Assembly (NCBI RefSeq): GCF_029867415.1
Contig: NW_026706161.1
Coordinates: forward strand, 1 to 64,000
Direction of reading: 5' to 3'
Length of the DNA: 64,000 nt
DNA from: Vicia villosa
Taxonomy: Eukaryota > Streptophyta > Magnoliopsida > Fabales > Fabaceae
In this document: piece after piece, positions 9,214-21,254 of the stretch
Numbering within the stretch: position 1 is the stretch's first letter
Layout: every line of letters starts with the position of its first letter
Position numbers and translations under genes: made by a program
The notes under the pieces: generated by a model
Database searches by the model: none
Told to the model about the DNA's origin: nothing
What the model saw: the letters and a program-made list of their open reading frames with translations, nothing else

Positions 9214-12200
9214 CTATATGAATAGTTGCTGAATATAAAATTGACAGAATTCCTCTTTGATTTCTTCCAACTTAAGTCTCGTGTAAGAAGCAGCATAGAA
9301 GTCATCAAAGTACTACATAACAAAAACATAATATGAATGATTTAGTTAAATGTAATAAATTATAAGAAATTATCTTAAGTTATAAATCCATACCGTGATT
9401 GGAATCTCTAATTGATTTGTTTGAATGATTTCTTTCATAAACCTCAAAACATAGTATCCGCAATCTGAACTGTTTCGCCGTATCGGACACTACATAGAAA
9501 AACAAATAAGATTTTATAGTTGTCTTGTTTTATCAAGTAGCATAAATATTATAAGCAAAATTTTGAAAATTAATGTACCTCCAATTTGATCCAAGTAATG
9601 TTGTTTGATTTATTTCGGGATACCTGTGCGTCTCTTTGACTTCGGAACACTTGTATTGATCTAACAAAAATATAAAAGCATATGTTTAGATCAATCTCAC
9701 AAATAATTAAATATATAAATATACACGAATATTTAGAACGATCCCACTTACGTATCAATCATTGACTTCATAGCCGGATAATTGGTCCACTCACCATCTA
9801 CCGAATTCAGAAAATATACCACTTCTCCTACTGGTCGGGTATTATACGCCCAAAGAATCAGAATTTCTGTATTACTGGTGGACAGGAATCTATCGACTAA
9901 GCACTGTCTAACTGATTCCGGTTCCGTAGCAATTGTCATTCCGCTGCAATGGGCGGAAGACACGAAACGAAATCTGTTTGACAATGCAGTCCCGCGCAAC
10001 ACTTTGTCATACAACAACCTTAAATAAAAACATAATAAACATTAGATTATTTTCATTGAAATGTGTAAATAAATTGTTCGACTAATTAAATAATATATCG
10101 GATGAGTGAATATTACCGGATGTATGAGTGCATATTACCGACACCTAGTTGTTCATGCGTAAAAATCTCTTCCAAGTCATCTAGTGCAATATTTGATAGG
10201 AATTCAATACCAAAGATACCTTCATCCATATTGATTTCACGGAAAGCACCATCCTTCAAATCGGACATATCAACAAGTGTTTCGAGCGTCGTCCGGTATC
10301 GAGGCACAAAAGCACCACCTTTTTTTGCCGCTGGATTCGGAGGATCCTTGGGTGGTATGCTATGAACTTGCTGCATCACTTGTTGTGACCCCCTAGAAGA
10401 TGCCTAAAAATCATATAAGTTAGGTCAAATATAAAATCATGCAGTTTTAGATTCAGATTATATATTAATACTTTAAATGTACCTCTTTTAGTGATGCAAC
10501 AGACTCTTCCTCCATTAAAATCCCTTTACCCTTAATTGCGGGTTTTGTAGGAGCAGTCTAAAATTAAAATGTAAAAAATAATTAACGTAACGGTGCAGAA
10601 TTGACATTCGAAAACTAAATGATTCATAATGGTTTTTAATATACCTCATCACCAATGATAATGAGCTCCGAGGGCCATGCAACAAATGACCCTATTGCAT
10701 CTCGCAGCAATGTTTTCTCCGAGACCATGTCAGGTACCGGTAGCACCGCATCATGATCTAATACAACATCAACTGATACTTTCAGGTATCCATCCGGGAG
10801 CGGTCTATGGTGAAGTAAATCTCCCAAAGTGTTGTGCACTTTTCCCTTGCCAACTAGGCGATAATTCGATGACGATAAGTATAGTTGGCAAGATGAAATT
10901 CCCTAAACCAATATTAAATATAGAGTCATTATCATTAATAAAATAGAACAATTTGTAAGGAAAAAAATTTATAATTACCTCGGGAAATTTTCTTTGACAG
11001 TTGATACTAGCTTTATCACTAGTTTCTTTCACCAATGAAGTATTGCACTTTTCTCTCATATACATCTCTTTATCTCTTTGCAATTCAGAGACTTGTGCTT
11101 GTAATTCCTGCAATTTTTGCAACACTTCTTCATTGGTTGGATTTCTTCTCCTAGAATGCTTGTAAAAAGAGGTTGGAGTCACACCATGACCTTTACCCCT
11201 CACCCGACCAGGATACTCAGGAGCATCTAGTGCTCTACTAAGTACGCTCCTATCATCCTGGTCCTCATCAGTGGATACCGATTGCGACATAGTCTCCTGT
11301 AATTCATTTACATTTCAATAATTATTAGTGGAGATAAAAAATTAATTATATATTAAAAAACATTTGATTTAATTAAAGACACAGTGTTATACTTACACAT
11401 TCAGCATAAACTCTTTGAACATCGAGATCAACAGCTTGATTCTTGCCCACACGAGCTTCCTTCCACAACACATGTACTGGAAGTGAGGTTTCCTCACTTT
11501 TTGTCTTCTCTAACTATGCATTGACAAAAATGATAAAATCGTCAAATAAAACACATTTAGACAATTAATTAAAACGCATTTCTATTTACTTACAATTTTT
11601 TCCTCTAAGCGTGCATATCCCAAACGCCCTTTTTTGTATGGATACGCGGGTTTTGATGCTCTCGCACTATTTGTGGCACTCCTTTTCCGAAAAGCTTCAT
11701 CTCTTTGCTCTAAAAACTTAGCCCAATCTTCTTCATCAATGAATAGCTCATATTTTTTTGGCCGTCCCGGTGCCTCTTCAAGAAAGTTTCCATCTTTATC
11801 CTTAAGATAGGTGTTTATTAAAAAAGCTTTCCACCCTCTATATCTTTTTCCGGCCAAACCAAGTATGTAGCGTTTACGCTCACCTGGTATGTTAAAAGAC
11901 CTCTGCAAAAAAACATACGCATTGAGTGTGTTAGTATAAGTAATTTAAACAAATTATCGTCAAGATAATAACAACAACCATATATGATACCTTAAGCTCG
12001 TCCCAAATCGCGTCTTTTTTCTCGTCCAACTCTTTGCTTTTTAGATTCCATTTAGCTACGGAGACTAGAATATGCATACGAACAAGTGTACCAATATAGC
12101 TTGTCAACTTTGCATAATTAGGACCAATTGGTTGGTTATCAGAATTCCATTCCAAATTATATATTAATCCTTGGTCTCTATGTCGAATGATTCCCTTCAT

Positions 12201-12311
12201 AATGGTGATGCCTCGTGCAACTTCTTTTGATGATGTATCAGGTGGAGGATTTGTATCCGGAGCATCTCTATCTTGTGAGTTTTCTTGTGAGTTTTCTTGA
12301 TTACTAGCCAT
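9214..12311 (-). CDS. CACTA accessory protein: Transposase_24 (Ptta/En/Spm) with C-terminal Ulp1-like C48 domain
   Basis: Predicted exons on the minus strand: 12311-11991, 11902-11594, 11513-11397, 11296-10979, 10902-10645, 10557-10483, 10403-10117, 10018-9752, 9660-9579, 9489-9394, 9312-9214. All have GT/AG borders and compatible phases, giving an uninterrupted frame of 742 residues. Residues 1-40 are Ser/Asn/Gln-rich. About 75-260 match the Ptta/En/Spm family (WDELKRSFNIP, GKRYRGWKAFL, GYARLEEKI). Exon 4 has a coiled coil (LQKLQELQAQVSELQ). Exon 5 resembles the DUF8039 module (YLKVSVDVVLD, IGSFVAWPSELI). The last exons give a Ulp1/C48 fold with the Cys motif SSDCGYYVLRFMKEI. The usual His-Trp and Asp positions look like ILIL and LNS, so protease activity is doubtful. 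The intact frame contrasts with the ruined tnp2 upstream. It is a DNA-binding helper protein by analogy with TNPA. Confidence 0.78.
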
Positions 12312-12779
12312 TGAACTTGTATCAAACAAACTAAAGCACATTAGTACACTATTAATAAGCTAACAATCTATACAAGTCAAATGGAAGTCAAACCATGCAT
12401 GTACAAGTAAATCGGAATCGAAATCGGTGAAATCAAAATAAGCGTCAAAAAAAGAAAGTTGTCGGAATTGAACGAAATTTACATGGCTATGGTAAAACGT
12501 CCCCACGGACTCAAAAATAAAGTCGGTTTTCCAAAGCAAAACCGATAAAAAAACAGTCCCTAAATGTAAAGATAAGTGCATGAGCAGCTCCGGAATCGTC
12601 AAAATAGTATAGTTACATGTAAAGAAGTCGACAAACGGATACATGGTTCAAAAGTTATGTACAAAACGAAAATATGCACCAAAATTGAATAAGTATTGTA
12701 ACAATCGGAATACAAATTGAAAAAAACTATACAAATTGAGTATACAACAATCGGTACAAAATGAATAAAGTCGGTTATC
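12312..12779. other. Spacer between the two CACTA genes
   Basis: No supported gene. The minus-strand frame carries on from the transposase end but no longer resembles the family, so it is either the decayed C terminus or an intergenic/intronic region. It probably includes the promoter of the Ulp1-like gene. Confidence 0.35.
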
Positions 12780-15700
12780 CATTCGTATGCCATTATTATT
12801 TTCAACCCACTTGCAACCAAATACAAGAATCTGAAACTTCGCGTAATCAAACACCAAAATGCGCTCGATAACCCCAAAATATGACAAATTTGAAAATTTC
12901 GGATTTAAGTCATTCGCACTTGATATGTGCATTGCTTCAGCTACCAAGGTAACACCACTATTTTGCATAGTACTTTTATCATCCTGTTCTTTGGTATAAA
13001 ATGTGTATCCATTAATTGCGTATGCGCTATAAGAAAACACAATTATACTTGGACCATATGCTAAACATCTCAACCTTTTTGTTACTGAAGCAGGATCTGA
13101 ACGATACTTTGAATAAATATGTTCCCTAAACCACGGTATGAAACTTCGATTGTGCTGTCGTACTATCCAATTCTCATTTCTATTCGGATTTAAATCTCAG
13201 AGAACAACCTTGTGCATTTCAACATACGGCTCAACCTCAATCTCATTGTGCAGAACATACAAGTGCGCTTGATCCCGCTCGACCATTGATACTGTCACAA
13301 CTTTATTTCCAATTAGCCTTTTTCCTTCTTTTTTTTCAACAATATGAGATTTGGGGAGTCCAATTGATTGAACATTTGACAGAAAATCAGTACAAAACTC
13401 AACCGCTTCTTCAACAATGTATCGTTCGGCAATACAACCCTCCGGTCGACTTCTGTTTTTCACGTACCCTTTTAATATTTTCATATAACGTTCAGCAATG
13501 TACATCCATCTCATATAAGTTGGTCCGCACAATTGTGTCTCTTTCACAAGATGAACGACTAGATGAACCATTATGTCAAAAAACGAGGGAGCAAAATACA
13601 TTTCAAGATCACATAAAGTAACAACTATCTCTTTTTGCAATGTTGGTAAGATTGCGGGATCGATCACCTTACTGCAAATTGACCTGAAGAAAAAACACAG
13701 TTTAGTTATTGCGCTTCTTACTTTTTCTGGAAGAATAGAACGTATACCTATTGTTAAAAAATATTCCATTATAACATGGCAATCATGCGTCTTCAACCTC
13801 TTTAACTTGAGGTCTTTCATGGACACAAGTCTTCTAATATCTGATGAGTAGCTTTCTGGAACTTTAACTTCACTGAGGAACTTACACAATGTTTTCTTCT
13901 CCTTTCTAGATAGAGTGTAAACAGCAGGTGGCAAATATGTTCGTCTTCCTTTCGTCACGGGTCCCAATTCAGTTCTCATTCCCATGTTTACCATGTCCTT
14001 CCTTATGTTAAGGTCATCCTTAAACTTTCCTTGTATATTGAGTAACGTACCTATAACGCTGTCAAATACATTTTTTTCAATATGCATAACATCGAGGAAA
14101 TGTCTTACGTACAACGACTTCCAATATGGAAGTTCAAAAAAAATTGACTTCTTCTTCCACCCACCCTTGACAAGTGAATGTGCAAAAGGCTTGCCAAACT
14201 GAGTGCTCACATCTTTCACCTTTTCAAAAATTTGATCACCTATCAAAAAAGGCGGGGTTGTACGTTGTTCGGCCTTTCCATTGAATGCTTTTCTCCACCC
14301 ATGGTAGTGATGATTAGAATTTAAGAATCTATGATGGCCGAGAAAGACATTCTTCTGACAAAGATCCAATCGTGTCGTATCGGTTTCATCTTCACAAACA
14401 GGACACGCTTTTTGACCTTTATTGCCGTACCCGGATAGATTTCCGTATGTTGGAAAATCATTAATTGTTCCAAACAACATCGCCCTCAAGTTGAAACTTT
14501 ATTTCCTATACCCATTGTAAACCTCCACACCGTTCTCCCACAAAAACTTTAAATCTTCGATTAAGGGTGCCAAGTATACGTCTATGTCATTCCCTGGTTG
14601 TTTAGGCCCAGAAATTAGCATAGATAACATCATGTACTTACGCTTCATACATAGCCACGGAGGTAGGTTATAAATCATAAGAATCACAGGCCAGGTGCTA
14701 TGCGAGATACTTTGAATACCATGCGGATTCATTCCATCAGTAGACAATGACAAGCGAAGGTTTCTTGCTTCTTTTCCAAATTCAGGATATTCACTATCAA
14801 CTTTCATCCATTGTGGTGAGTCTGCCGGATGTCGCAACTTTCCATCAATAATTCTTTCATCTGCATGCCAAGTCAAGTGTCTTTGTCATACCCCAAAATT
14901 TGCCCATCTTATTTCTCTTAAATCAAACTCCTATCAAGGTTCAAGACTCAAAGACATCCCTCCTAAACAAAGGTTCAAGAAACTAGGGTTTTGTTGTTCT
15001 GAAGAAAATCTATGGATGAAAAGCTCCAAAGCATCTCATATGGTTTATGATATCCCAAACTACATCCATGACAAAATTCAGGTCTCAATTCAAGGAGTTT
15101 ATCACTCAATTGCTCAAAAAGTCAACAGTCGACTGATTGGACCTAAAAGTCAACTGTGGTCAAAGTACAGTCAAAACTCCTGATTTTTTTGTCAACACCC
15201 TCATTTTGAAGTATCATTCACCATTTGATAAAGGATTGATCATGGTTCATCAAAAAATCAGAAATCAACAAATCCAAAAGTTTCTAAATTAGGGTTTTCA
15301 TAGGAGAAAGTCAACTGAACTTTGACCAGCCATAACTCCTACATGGAACATCAGAAATTTCTCATCCAAAGCTCAATTTGAAGGAAATTGAATTCTGTAC
15401 AATTTTGTCTCTCCCAAGCCAAGTCTAAAAATGCTTCATTTGAGAGATATGGATCAAAAGATTATAGGTCCTTTTCTAAAGTCAACCGAAAGCAGTTTTT
15501 TGTCAAAGCCAATATCATCAAGATAAAATGCTCAAATGGAAAAAAGCTTCCAAAGTGGCTTGTAGAAGACATCTTGAGGTTTCCAAAAAGTCCTAGAACT
15601 CCTCCATACCTTAAAAATTGAGGGCGATATGCCTTGTCAAAGTTGGACGATTTTGAGAAGGAAAATGTGAAACAAAAGGCTTCAAATTGAATTTTTTTTT

Positions 15701-16308
15701 TGCAAAGGAGCCCAACTTTTTATGTCCCAATCTTGTTCCACAAGTTATCCAAGACATCCATTTCAATTACGACGAATTTTTGAGATTTATTTGATTTTAT
15801 ATGAATTTTTATTCATTAAAAAAGGTGATTAAATTCAAATAAATCAAATAGAAATCAAAGATTTGATTGGGAATTCACTTATAACCAAATCCAAACAATA
15901 TTAACTCCAAATATCAACCAAATTTCGTGCACATTAAAATTGGAAGAGATTGAATCAAGATTGGACCAAATTTGGAAGCTTTTATGAATCAAATTTTTCC
16001 AAATTGCAATTTAAGATTCAACAAGATTCTTTCAAGTTTTATTGACCTAGATCAGTCTCCATATATACCAAAAGATGATCAAATGCTAGGGGAAGATTTT
16101 TTTTTGCAGTCAAAGAGCACCATACAAGTTCAAAATTATTCAAGAAAAGTGAGGGATTGAATTCAAAGTTGGAGGTCGATTCAAGGAGATTAAGAGACCC
16201 AAACACCTTCCTAGAGCATCACTGATCATTCTGCAATCTTAGCCAAGGTCTGAAGCATCCGGAAACGCGTCCCTTAAGCCACGCGTATCAGGTTAACAAC
16301 GATTGAGA

Positions 16309-16377
16309 AGCAGCCCAGTTGGTCAAGGCGTGTGGAGTGTTAGCGAAGAGGCAGCGGTTCGAACCCCAGGTGCTGCT
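16309..16377 (+). ncRNA. tRNA-like module with Pol III A and B boxes inside the solo LTR
   Basis: An A-box-like CAGCCCAGTTGG (16311-16322) is followed 45 bases later by a perfect B box GGTTCGAACC (16356-16365), almost exact tRNA spacing. AGCAGC at 16309 pairs with GCTGCT at 16372-16377 as an acceptor-like stem. A run of six T (16389-16394) follows as a Pol III stop. No recognisable anticodon arm. Equivalent modules lie in the other three LTRs of this lineage. Transcription is inferred. Confidence 0.55.
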
Positions 16378-17653
16378 CTTTAACTTAATTTTTTGTTAAT
16401 TTGTTTGCTACAAGTATTTCACGGATCCAGCGCGCGCATCCTCGTCGACCACCTGGTACACCCTCACATCACACTCATCATATCACTGCCAGAGATGATC
16501 CAACGTGCAGGGAATTGCAGTGTATCATGGGCGCTCAGATCAGTACCATACAGGATCAGCCAGCTAAGTCTTTTCCTAATAATTTTTTTTATTTCAATTA
16601 TATAAATGTTTTTTTACTTATTACCATATAGCTTGTTTTTTTATTTTATTTATTCATATGGTGTTTATTTATTTGATTTTAATATAATTCCCTTTAATAT
16701 CTTTTAAAAACAAAACTTTTTCTAACTTCTTTTTTCTTTTGTTTCCTCACAAAAAAAACATAATAAATAAAATTTTATTTTATTTATTTTAATTTTTGTT
16801 AATAATTTTATTTTAAATGGTTTTAAATTAATTTAATTTATTTAAATCACTTGTTTAATTAGTTAATTAATTTTTATTAATTGATAAAAATATATATTAG
16901 GGTTAGATATTTAATCAAAACCTTATTTTCACCGATTTAATTAATTAGGTAGAATACCAATAATTAATTAAATTGATCTTATTTATTCTATTAACCATAG
17001 TTAATTCGTGCCCTAATCAGGGTTTACGAAGATCGTGCCTACACTGAATTTTTTTCCTTCTTTTGTGCAGTTTTTCAGGGTTACCATTAGGGTTCGTCCG
17101 ACTACGCGCCATATCAGATCAAAAGCTAAGTCCTGACTCGATACTTATTTAAATATTTGTTATCTTGCCTCTTTTATTTAATTAGGGTTTACCTTCAAAT
17201 GATAATGAACTCATCCTACACTTACCCTTCTGTTTATTTTTCTTTTCCAATTTTCAGGGTTAACCAACCGGTCAAGGCTCGGATGTTCGGTAACCCTAAA
17301 ACTCAGTCTATTTATTTTTTCTTTTAATTATTACTTATGTCGGACCTACTGCTCTGTTGGGGTTTTATTATTGATTTTTCCCCTACCCCATGGTTTATCA
17401 TGTAACTGCTTCTGGTTTGTAATGCTTGGCCTTGAAGGCACTTCACACTGTATATATAAACTGCGTGGTTAGTAATTTAGGGAGTGTAACCTCGAATTGA
17501 ATTAGAATCATTAATTTTACAAGATAAATGTAATCGAAGTTAACCACGTGATTGTTGCACCCACACACCTTTTATGGTACCCCTCTTGTTGCCTGTTGCC
17601 TGTTGCCCGTTGCCTTGTGTTTTTAATGCAGAATAGCCAAGTCCCTCGAATAC

Positions 17654-17775
17654 GAGGATACCTCAGCAATGTTGCCCTCGGTTCATTCAGATCATAAGTC
17701 CCTAATGATGCTGCCTTCGATTCGCTAATATGATCTCGTCCCTCGAAGTTGCCTACGAAGTGCTGAGGTATCCTC
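17654..17775. repeat. Inverted repeat GAGGATACCTCAGC in the solo LTR
   Basis: GAGGATACCTCAGC (17654-17667) and GCTGAGGTATCCTC (17762-17775) form a 14-bp perfect stem. The counterpart in both LTRs of the full element is 15 bp. It sits directly after a GTTGCC minisatellite (about 17586-17615). Confidence 0.75.
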
Positions 17776-19092
17776 CGGTTGCCTAAAAAATAAATGGTTA
17801 TTCTGATCCTTCCCCTAGATTACCCGCCCCTCTATGGCAGGGACAGTCTTGTGGCGAACGATAATTCGACGACCCTCCAACCTCCAAATCAAAGGACTTC
17901 CTTACCCTCCTATGGTAGGGATAGCCCTGAAAGGCTAAAAAGAACATTTTTCATCTAACCAGGTAATTTGCCCCTAATTGCTTTGTTGTGGCTCAAATCT
18001 TTTTCTTACACTTTTTCATAAACCTTCAAAAAGGCTACGCTCATTTACGAGCTAAAGTCCTTATTTCTCCTTCTTCTACATTTCTGAACTTTTGGCTTTA
18101 AAACTAAAGAGCAAAGAAATTAAGAGCCCATGGAAAACCATGGATGCAAAGGGTGCCTTACACCTTCCCTTTGTATAAATTACCCCCCGAACTCAGTTTT
18201 TATTTAAAAGGTTTTTCCTGTTCTTTTAGCCTTTCTGTTAATTTGGATAAATAAAAGTCGGTGGCGACTCTTGCTTACCGCAACATTTTCGATAAAGTCA
18301 ATTCACCGTATTACAGTCTTGAATCGGTTTCACTACGATACATGCGTCTAAATCTCAGAATTATAGGAAAATACCATAAGACTTTGGCCGGGACAACTTT
18401 TTCTTATATCGAGGGGCACCGCATTTAGGACACTCATTCAACGCTGCATACTCGTTTTGAAACAAAACGCAATCATTTGGACATGCATGTATCTTATCAT
18501 AGCTCATGCCAATAGAGGACAACATCTTTTTGGCTTCATACCTTCGATTGGGAAGAACATTATCCTCTGGTAGCATATCTTTCATAAGGGCTAATAACTC
18601 TGTGAAACTTTTATCCGACCATCCATTGTCCGCCTTTAAGTTGTACAACTTTAACACCGCAGACAATCTTGTGAATTTTGAACAACCATTATACAACGGT
18701 TTCTCTGCATCGCTTACCAACCTCTCGAACATTTTGGGACAATCCTCGAGATCTTCTTCAAGCGCTTCTGCAATCTCTTCGGCTCGATCATAATCGTATG
18801 TGTCTGTGCAATTGTCATTTGAAGCATACTTCGTATTACATCTCGACTCAACATTCCCGTTACTTTTCTCACCATGCAAACTCCAAACTGTATAATTTCT
18901 ATCAATTCCAAACCGTAGTAAATGCGATGCCAACTGATTCCCATCAACCTTACCCCCATAACAGCAACCCATGCAAGGACATGCCATTCGAATCGGGTCT
19001 TTGGCGTGCGCAACCGCAAACTTAACGAATTCCCATACCCCTTTCTCGTACTCTTTCGACAATCGGTTTGAATTCATCCATGTCTTATCCAT

Positions 19093-19924
19093 GTCTTAAT
19101 TAAGCTAAACAAAAACGATCAAACTTTAACTCTTCACAAGTAACCCCTATAGCGAATTCAATTCACAAAGTTAGTAAGTTCATCACTTAACGATTAACGA
19201 AATTGACATCGAGAATATTCCACATGTCAGAATAATTAGCAAAGCTTTTGAGCCTCTTTCATTTCTTCTTTGAAAGTAGATAACATGACTATAGTTTTTG
19301 TTAGAAATCATAAGCCAAGAAATTGATAGTGCATGAAAAATAGAAGAGCAACTTATTATCTTGGAATTTTGTATCCTATATTAACTCTCTAAACACATAA
19401 AACTAATGAGCTATCAAGGAGGGTACTCTTATGTTTGTAGTTTACCATTAAACAAAATATTAAAATCAAGTGGTTACAAAAAGTAGGTGCATGTGATCAT
19501 ATTATAACACATCATAATGTCAGTATAATGCGTTTCTGTCAAAACGCAAAGTATAAAAGGAATGAATCCGGAGCAATAAAACGCAACATATATAATCACA
19601 CAATTTCAGACAAATTCATCATAATACCAGTAATTTGAGAAAGAAATTTACCTCGGATGTTACCGAACTCAAGAAAACGCCAAGCGTCGACCTAGGCCGA
19701 GAAACGATCAAACTTTCACTCTACACAAGTTACCCCTATAGCAAATTCACAAAGTTAGTAGCCACCAAGACAAAATCGATTGAACAAATGAAATCAACAA
19801 TAGTTTGAAGTGTGTACATACTCGTAAATATGTAGTACCAGAGTCAATGATACGAGCTCCAAAGAAATCCAAAGTTATCAATCCAGTCAGACCTATACAA
19901 GAAATTCAATGCAATGTATGATTA
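19093..19924. other. CACTA 5' region with a direct repeat
   Basis: Non-coding upstream region of the tnp2 gene. Bases 19113-19176 and 19702-19760 are imperfect direct copies (AAACGATCAAACTTTAACTC then ACCCCTATAGC, CACAAAGTTAGTA) 589 bp apart. One explanation is a duplicated leader segment; nothing else is supported. Confidence 0.6.
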
Positions 19925-20059
19925 TACATTTACATGGACAACATGATTATCAAGTCCAAAGCGCAAGAAGAACATATAACCCACTTAGAGGCCATATTAG
20001 GAGAAGGTAAAAAGTACGACATGCGACTAAACCCCAAAAATTCCACTTTTGGGATAACG
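19925..20059 (+). pseudogene. Fragment of a Ty3/gypsy reverse transcriptase
   Basis: The translation reads YIYMDNMIIKSKAQEEHITH, then a Leu-rich stretch and RLNPKNSTFGIT. This is the RT palm segment whose active-site YVDD is here YMDN, followed by the conserved RLNPxKCTFG motif. Only about 45 codons remain. It lies in the opposite orientation to the CACTA genes and is probably a captured or nested remnant. Confidence 0.7.
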
Positions 20060-20339
20060 TATGAGAAATTCTTAGAATAATACCTTGCAAAGAGGGGGGA
20101 TATAGGTTAACCAAGAAAGTGTTAACAAACATGTGGAGGATGTAAGAATAATGCATGTAATTGAGATCCCTAGTTCTAGGATATTTAAGACTAGGAAGAT
20201 TGGTATAAAAGTTGTAGGAGGGGACTCTAGCAATCAATTAAAACCTATTTTATTATACTTTATATAATATATGAGTATTGCAAGCGGGTAGTGTGTAAAC
20301 TAATGAAGTAATAGCTATTGACATTTATTGTAACAAGTA
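20060..20339. other. Non-coding CACTA interior
   Basis: AT-rich sequence between the RT fragment and the tRNA-like fragment. No gene supported. Confidence 0.4.
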
Positions 20340-20379
20340 GCACCTGTGGCCTAATGGATAAGGCGTTTGACTTCTAAAT
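20340..20379 (+). other. 5' half of a tRNA-Arg(UCU)-like sequence
   Basis: GCACCTGTGGCCTAATGGAT, then AAGGCGTTTGACTTCTAA, matches the acceptor 5' strand, D arm and anticodon arm of plant tRNA-Arg(UCU), with TCT in the loop. The homology ends in the anticodon stem and the T arm is missing, so this is a truncated copy rather than a gene. Confidence 0.6.
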
Positions 20380-20779
20380 GGTAACTATCAATTTCACTTT
20401 TCAGATTAATTCAGTACCATTCTTACTTTTGGATTTGATGATGCATTATCTTAGAAGTGAAGGATGTGTTGCTGTTATTCATATGTTAGAGACATACCAA
20501 CACTAGCTGGTTGCATTACATGCATGTGATTTCTTCTTGAAAATTTCACTCAAACATGATTGAATTTTATCAAATGGGTTTACATGCTTTTTTTTATTTT
20601 AATGTTTCTCACAGTAGGAACCAAAAACCTTAGGAAAAGTTTGGGTAAACTAAACATCACCAAAAAGATTTTACAATGAGTTTTTAAGCAAAAACAGCTT
20701 ATTTGAGAGTTGAAATCAGCTTACAAGGTAGATTCATAGTTGAAGTGAAGATAGATTCATAAATAACAGAGTTTCGTGA
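20380..20779. other. Non-coding CACTA interior
   Basis: No gene or repeat structure that I can support between the tRNA fragment and the RNase H fragment. Confidence 0.4.
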
Positions 20780-20985
20780 GAGTGGTAGTAATTGAGCATC
20801 TTCCCTTCTAGACAATGCATCTGCAACTAGGTTATTTTCTCTTTCCTTATATTGAATCTTGAAATCAAAATCTCTAAGTTTAGCCAAAGCTTTTTTTTTC
20901 ATTTCAGTGAATGCCAAAGTTTTTTCTATACTCCATATGAAATTAAAGCATGTGAGAAACAGGCAGAAGATTTTACACACCTTGA
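20780..20985 (-). pseudogene. Fragment of a Ty3/gypsy RNase H region
   Basis: On the minus strand the translation contains ALAKLRDFDFKIQYKERE and NNLVADALSRRED, the end of the gypsy RNase H domain (usually KLLGYDFEIVY... NKVADALSRR). Flanking residues do not match, so it is a short fragment inside the CACTA element, opposite in strand to the RT fragment at 19925. Confidence 0.75.
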
Positions 20986-21057
20986 ACAAAACCCTAAATC
21001 TGGAGAAGAAGATTTTACCTCAAAATAGTGATGTCGGAGAAGAGAGGTAACGGCCAC

Positions 21058-21147
21058 GAGACGGCTGGAGACGGACGGAGGCGAGACGAACGGAGACGAG
21101 ACGGACGGCGGTGATGAGACGGACGGCGGTGATGAGACGGACGGAGT
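21058..21147. repeat. GAGACGGACGG minisatellite
   Basis: GC-rich imperfect tandem array of GAGACGGACGGCGGTGAT-like units (18 bp in its regular part), unlike the AT-rich surroundings. It could be mistaken for coding sequence. Confidence 0.75.
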
Positions 21148-21254
21148 TGGTGAACAGAGTTAGCGCGAATTGATGGAGAAGAAGATAATGTACAGAAGCT
21201 AGCGTATCTGAAAGAATAAGCCAAAAATTTTATTAATTTTAATTATAACATGGG

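Larger units (their letters stand above)
14884..18315 (+). mobile_element. Solo LTR of a Tat/Ogre-lineage retrotransposon
   Basis: Starts TGTCATACCCCAAAATTTGC and ends CACCGTATTACA, flanked on both sides by GTCTT (14879-14883 and 18316-18320). It has the same termini as the LTRs at 22029 and 30824 and shares their GTTGCC repeats, the CGAGGATACCTCAGC inverted repeat and the GGTGGCGACTCTTGC motif, but differs widely in the first half. There is no internal region, so it is a recombination product of a full element. It lies inside the CACTA transposase gene. Confidence 0.93.
12780..19092 (-). pseudogene. CACTA tnp2-type transposase, broken
   Basis: The gene starts at 19092. Residues 3 to about 77 are a transposase-associated domain (MDKTWMNSNRLSKEYEKGV, CPCMGCC, SHLLRFGID). 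After the solo LTR, 14878-13700 encode the Transposase_21 core (LTWHADERIIDGKL, TDGMNPHGIQS, KACPVCED, HFLDVMHIEKNVFDSVIGTLL), then a DUF4218 part (LPEKVRSAITKLCFFFRSIC, RWMYIAERYMKILKGYVKN), then a DUF4216 part to about 12780 (SYFGVIERILVFDYAKFQI). At least four lesions disable it: a one-base deletion near 18385; insertion of the LTR at 14884; an in-frame TAA at 14499-14501; and an in-frame TGA at 13197-13199, where DUF4216 coding resumes directly after. Across the LTR, with one GTCTT copy removed, the frame joins exactly. Confidence 0.88.

Noticed and set aside
13286..14202. Plus-strand open frames
   Set aside because: Antisense to tnp2 coding sequence and without motifs.
20340..20379. Functional tRNA-Arg gene
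   Set aside because: The T arm and 3' acceptor strand are missing.
21058..21147. GC-rich exon candidate
   Set aside because: Simple GAGACGGACGG minisatellite; the encoded Arg/Ser repeat is incidental.
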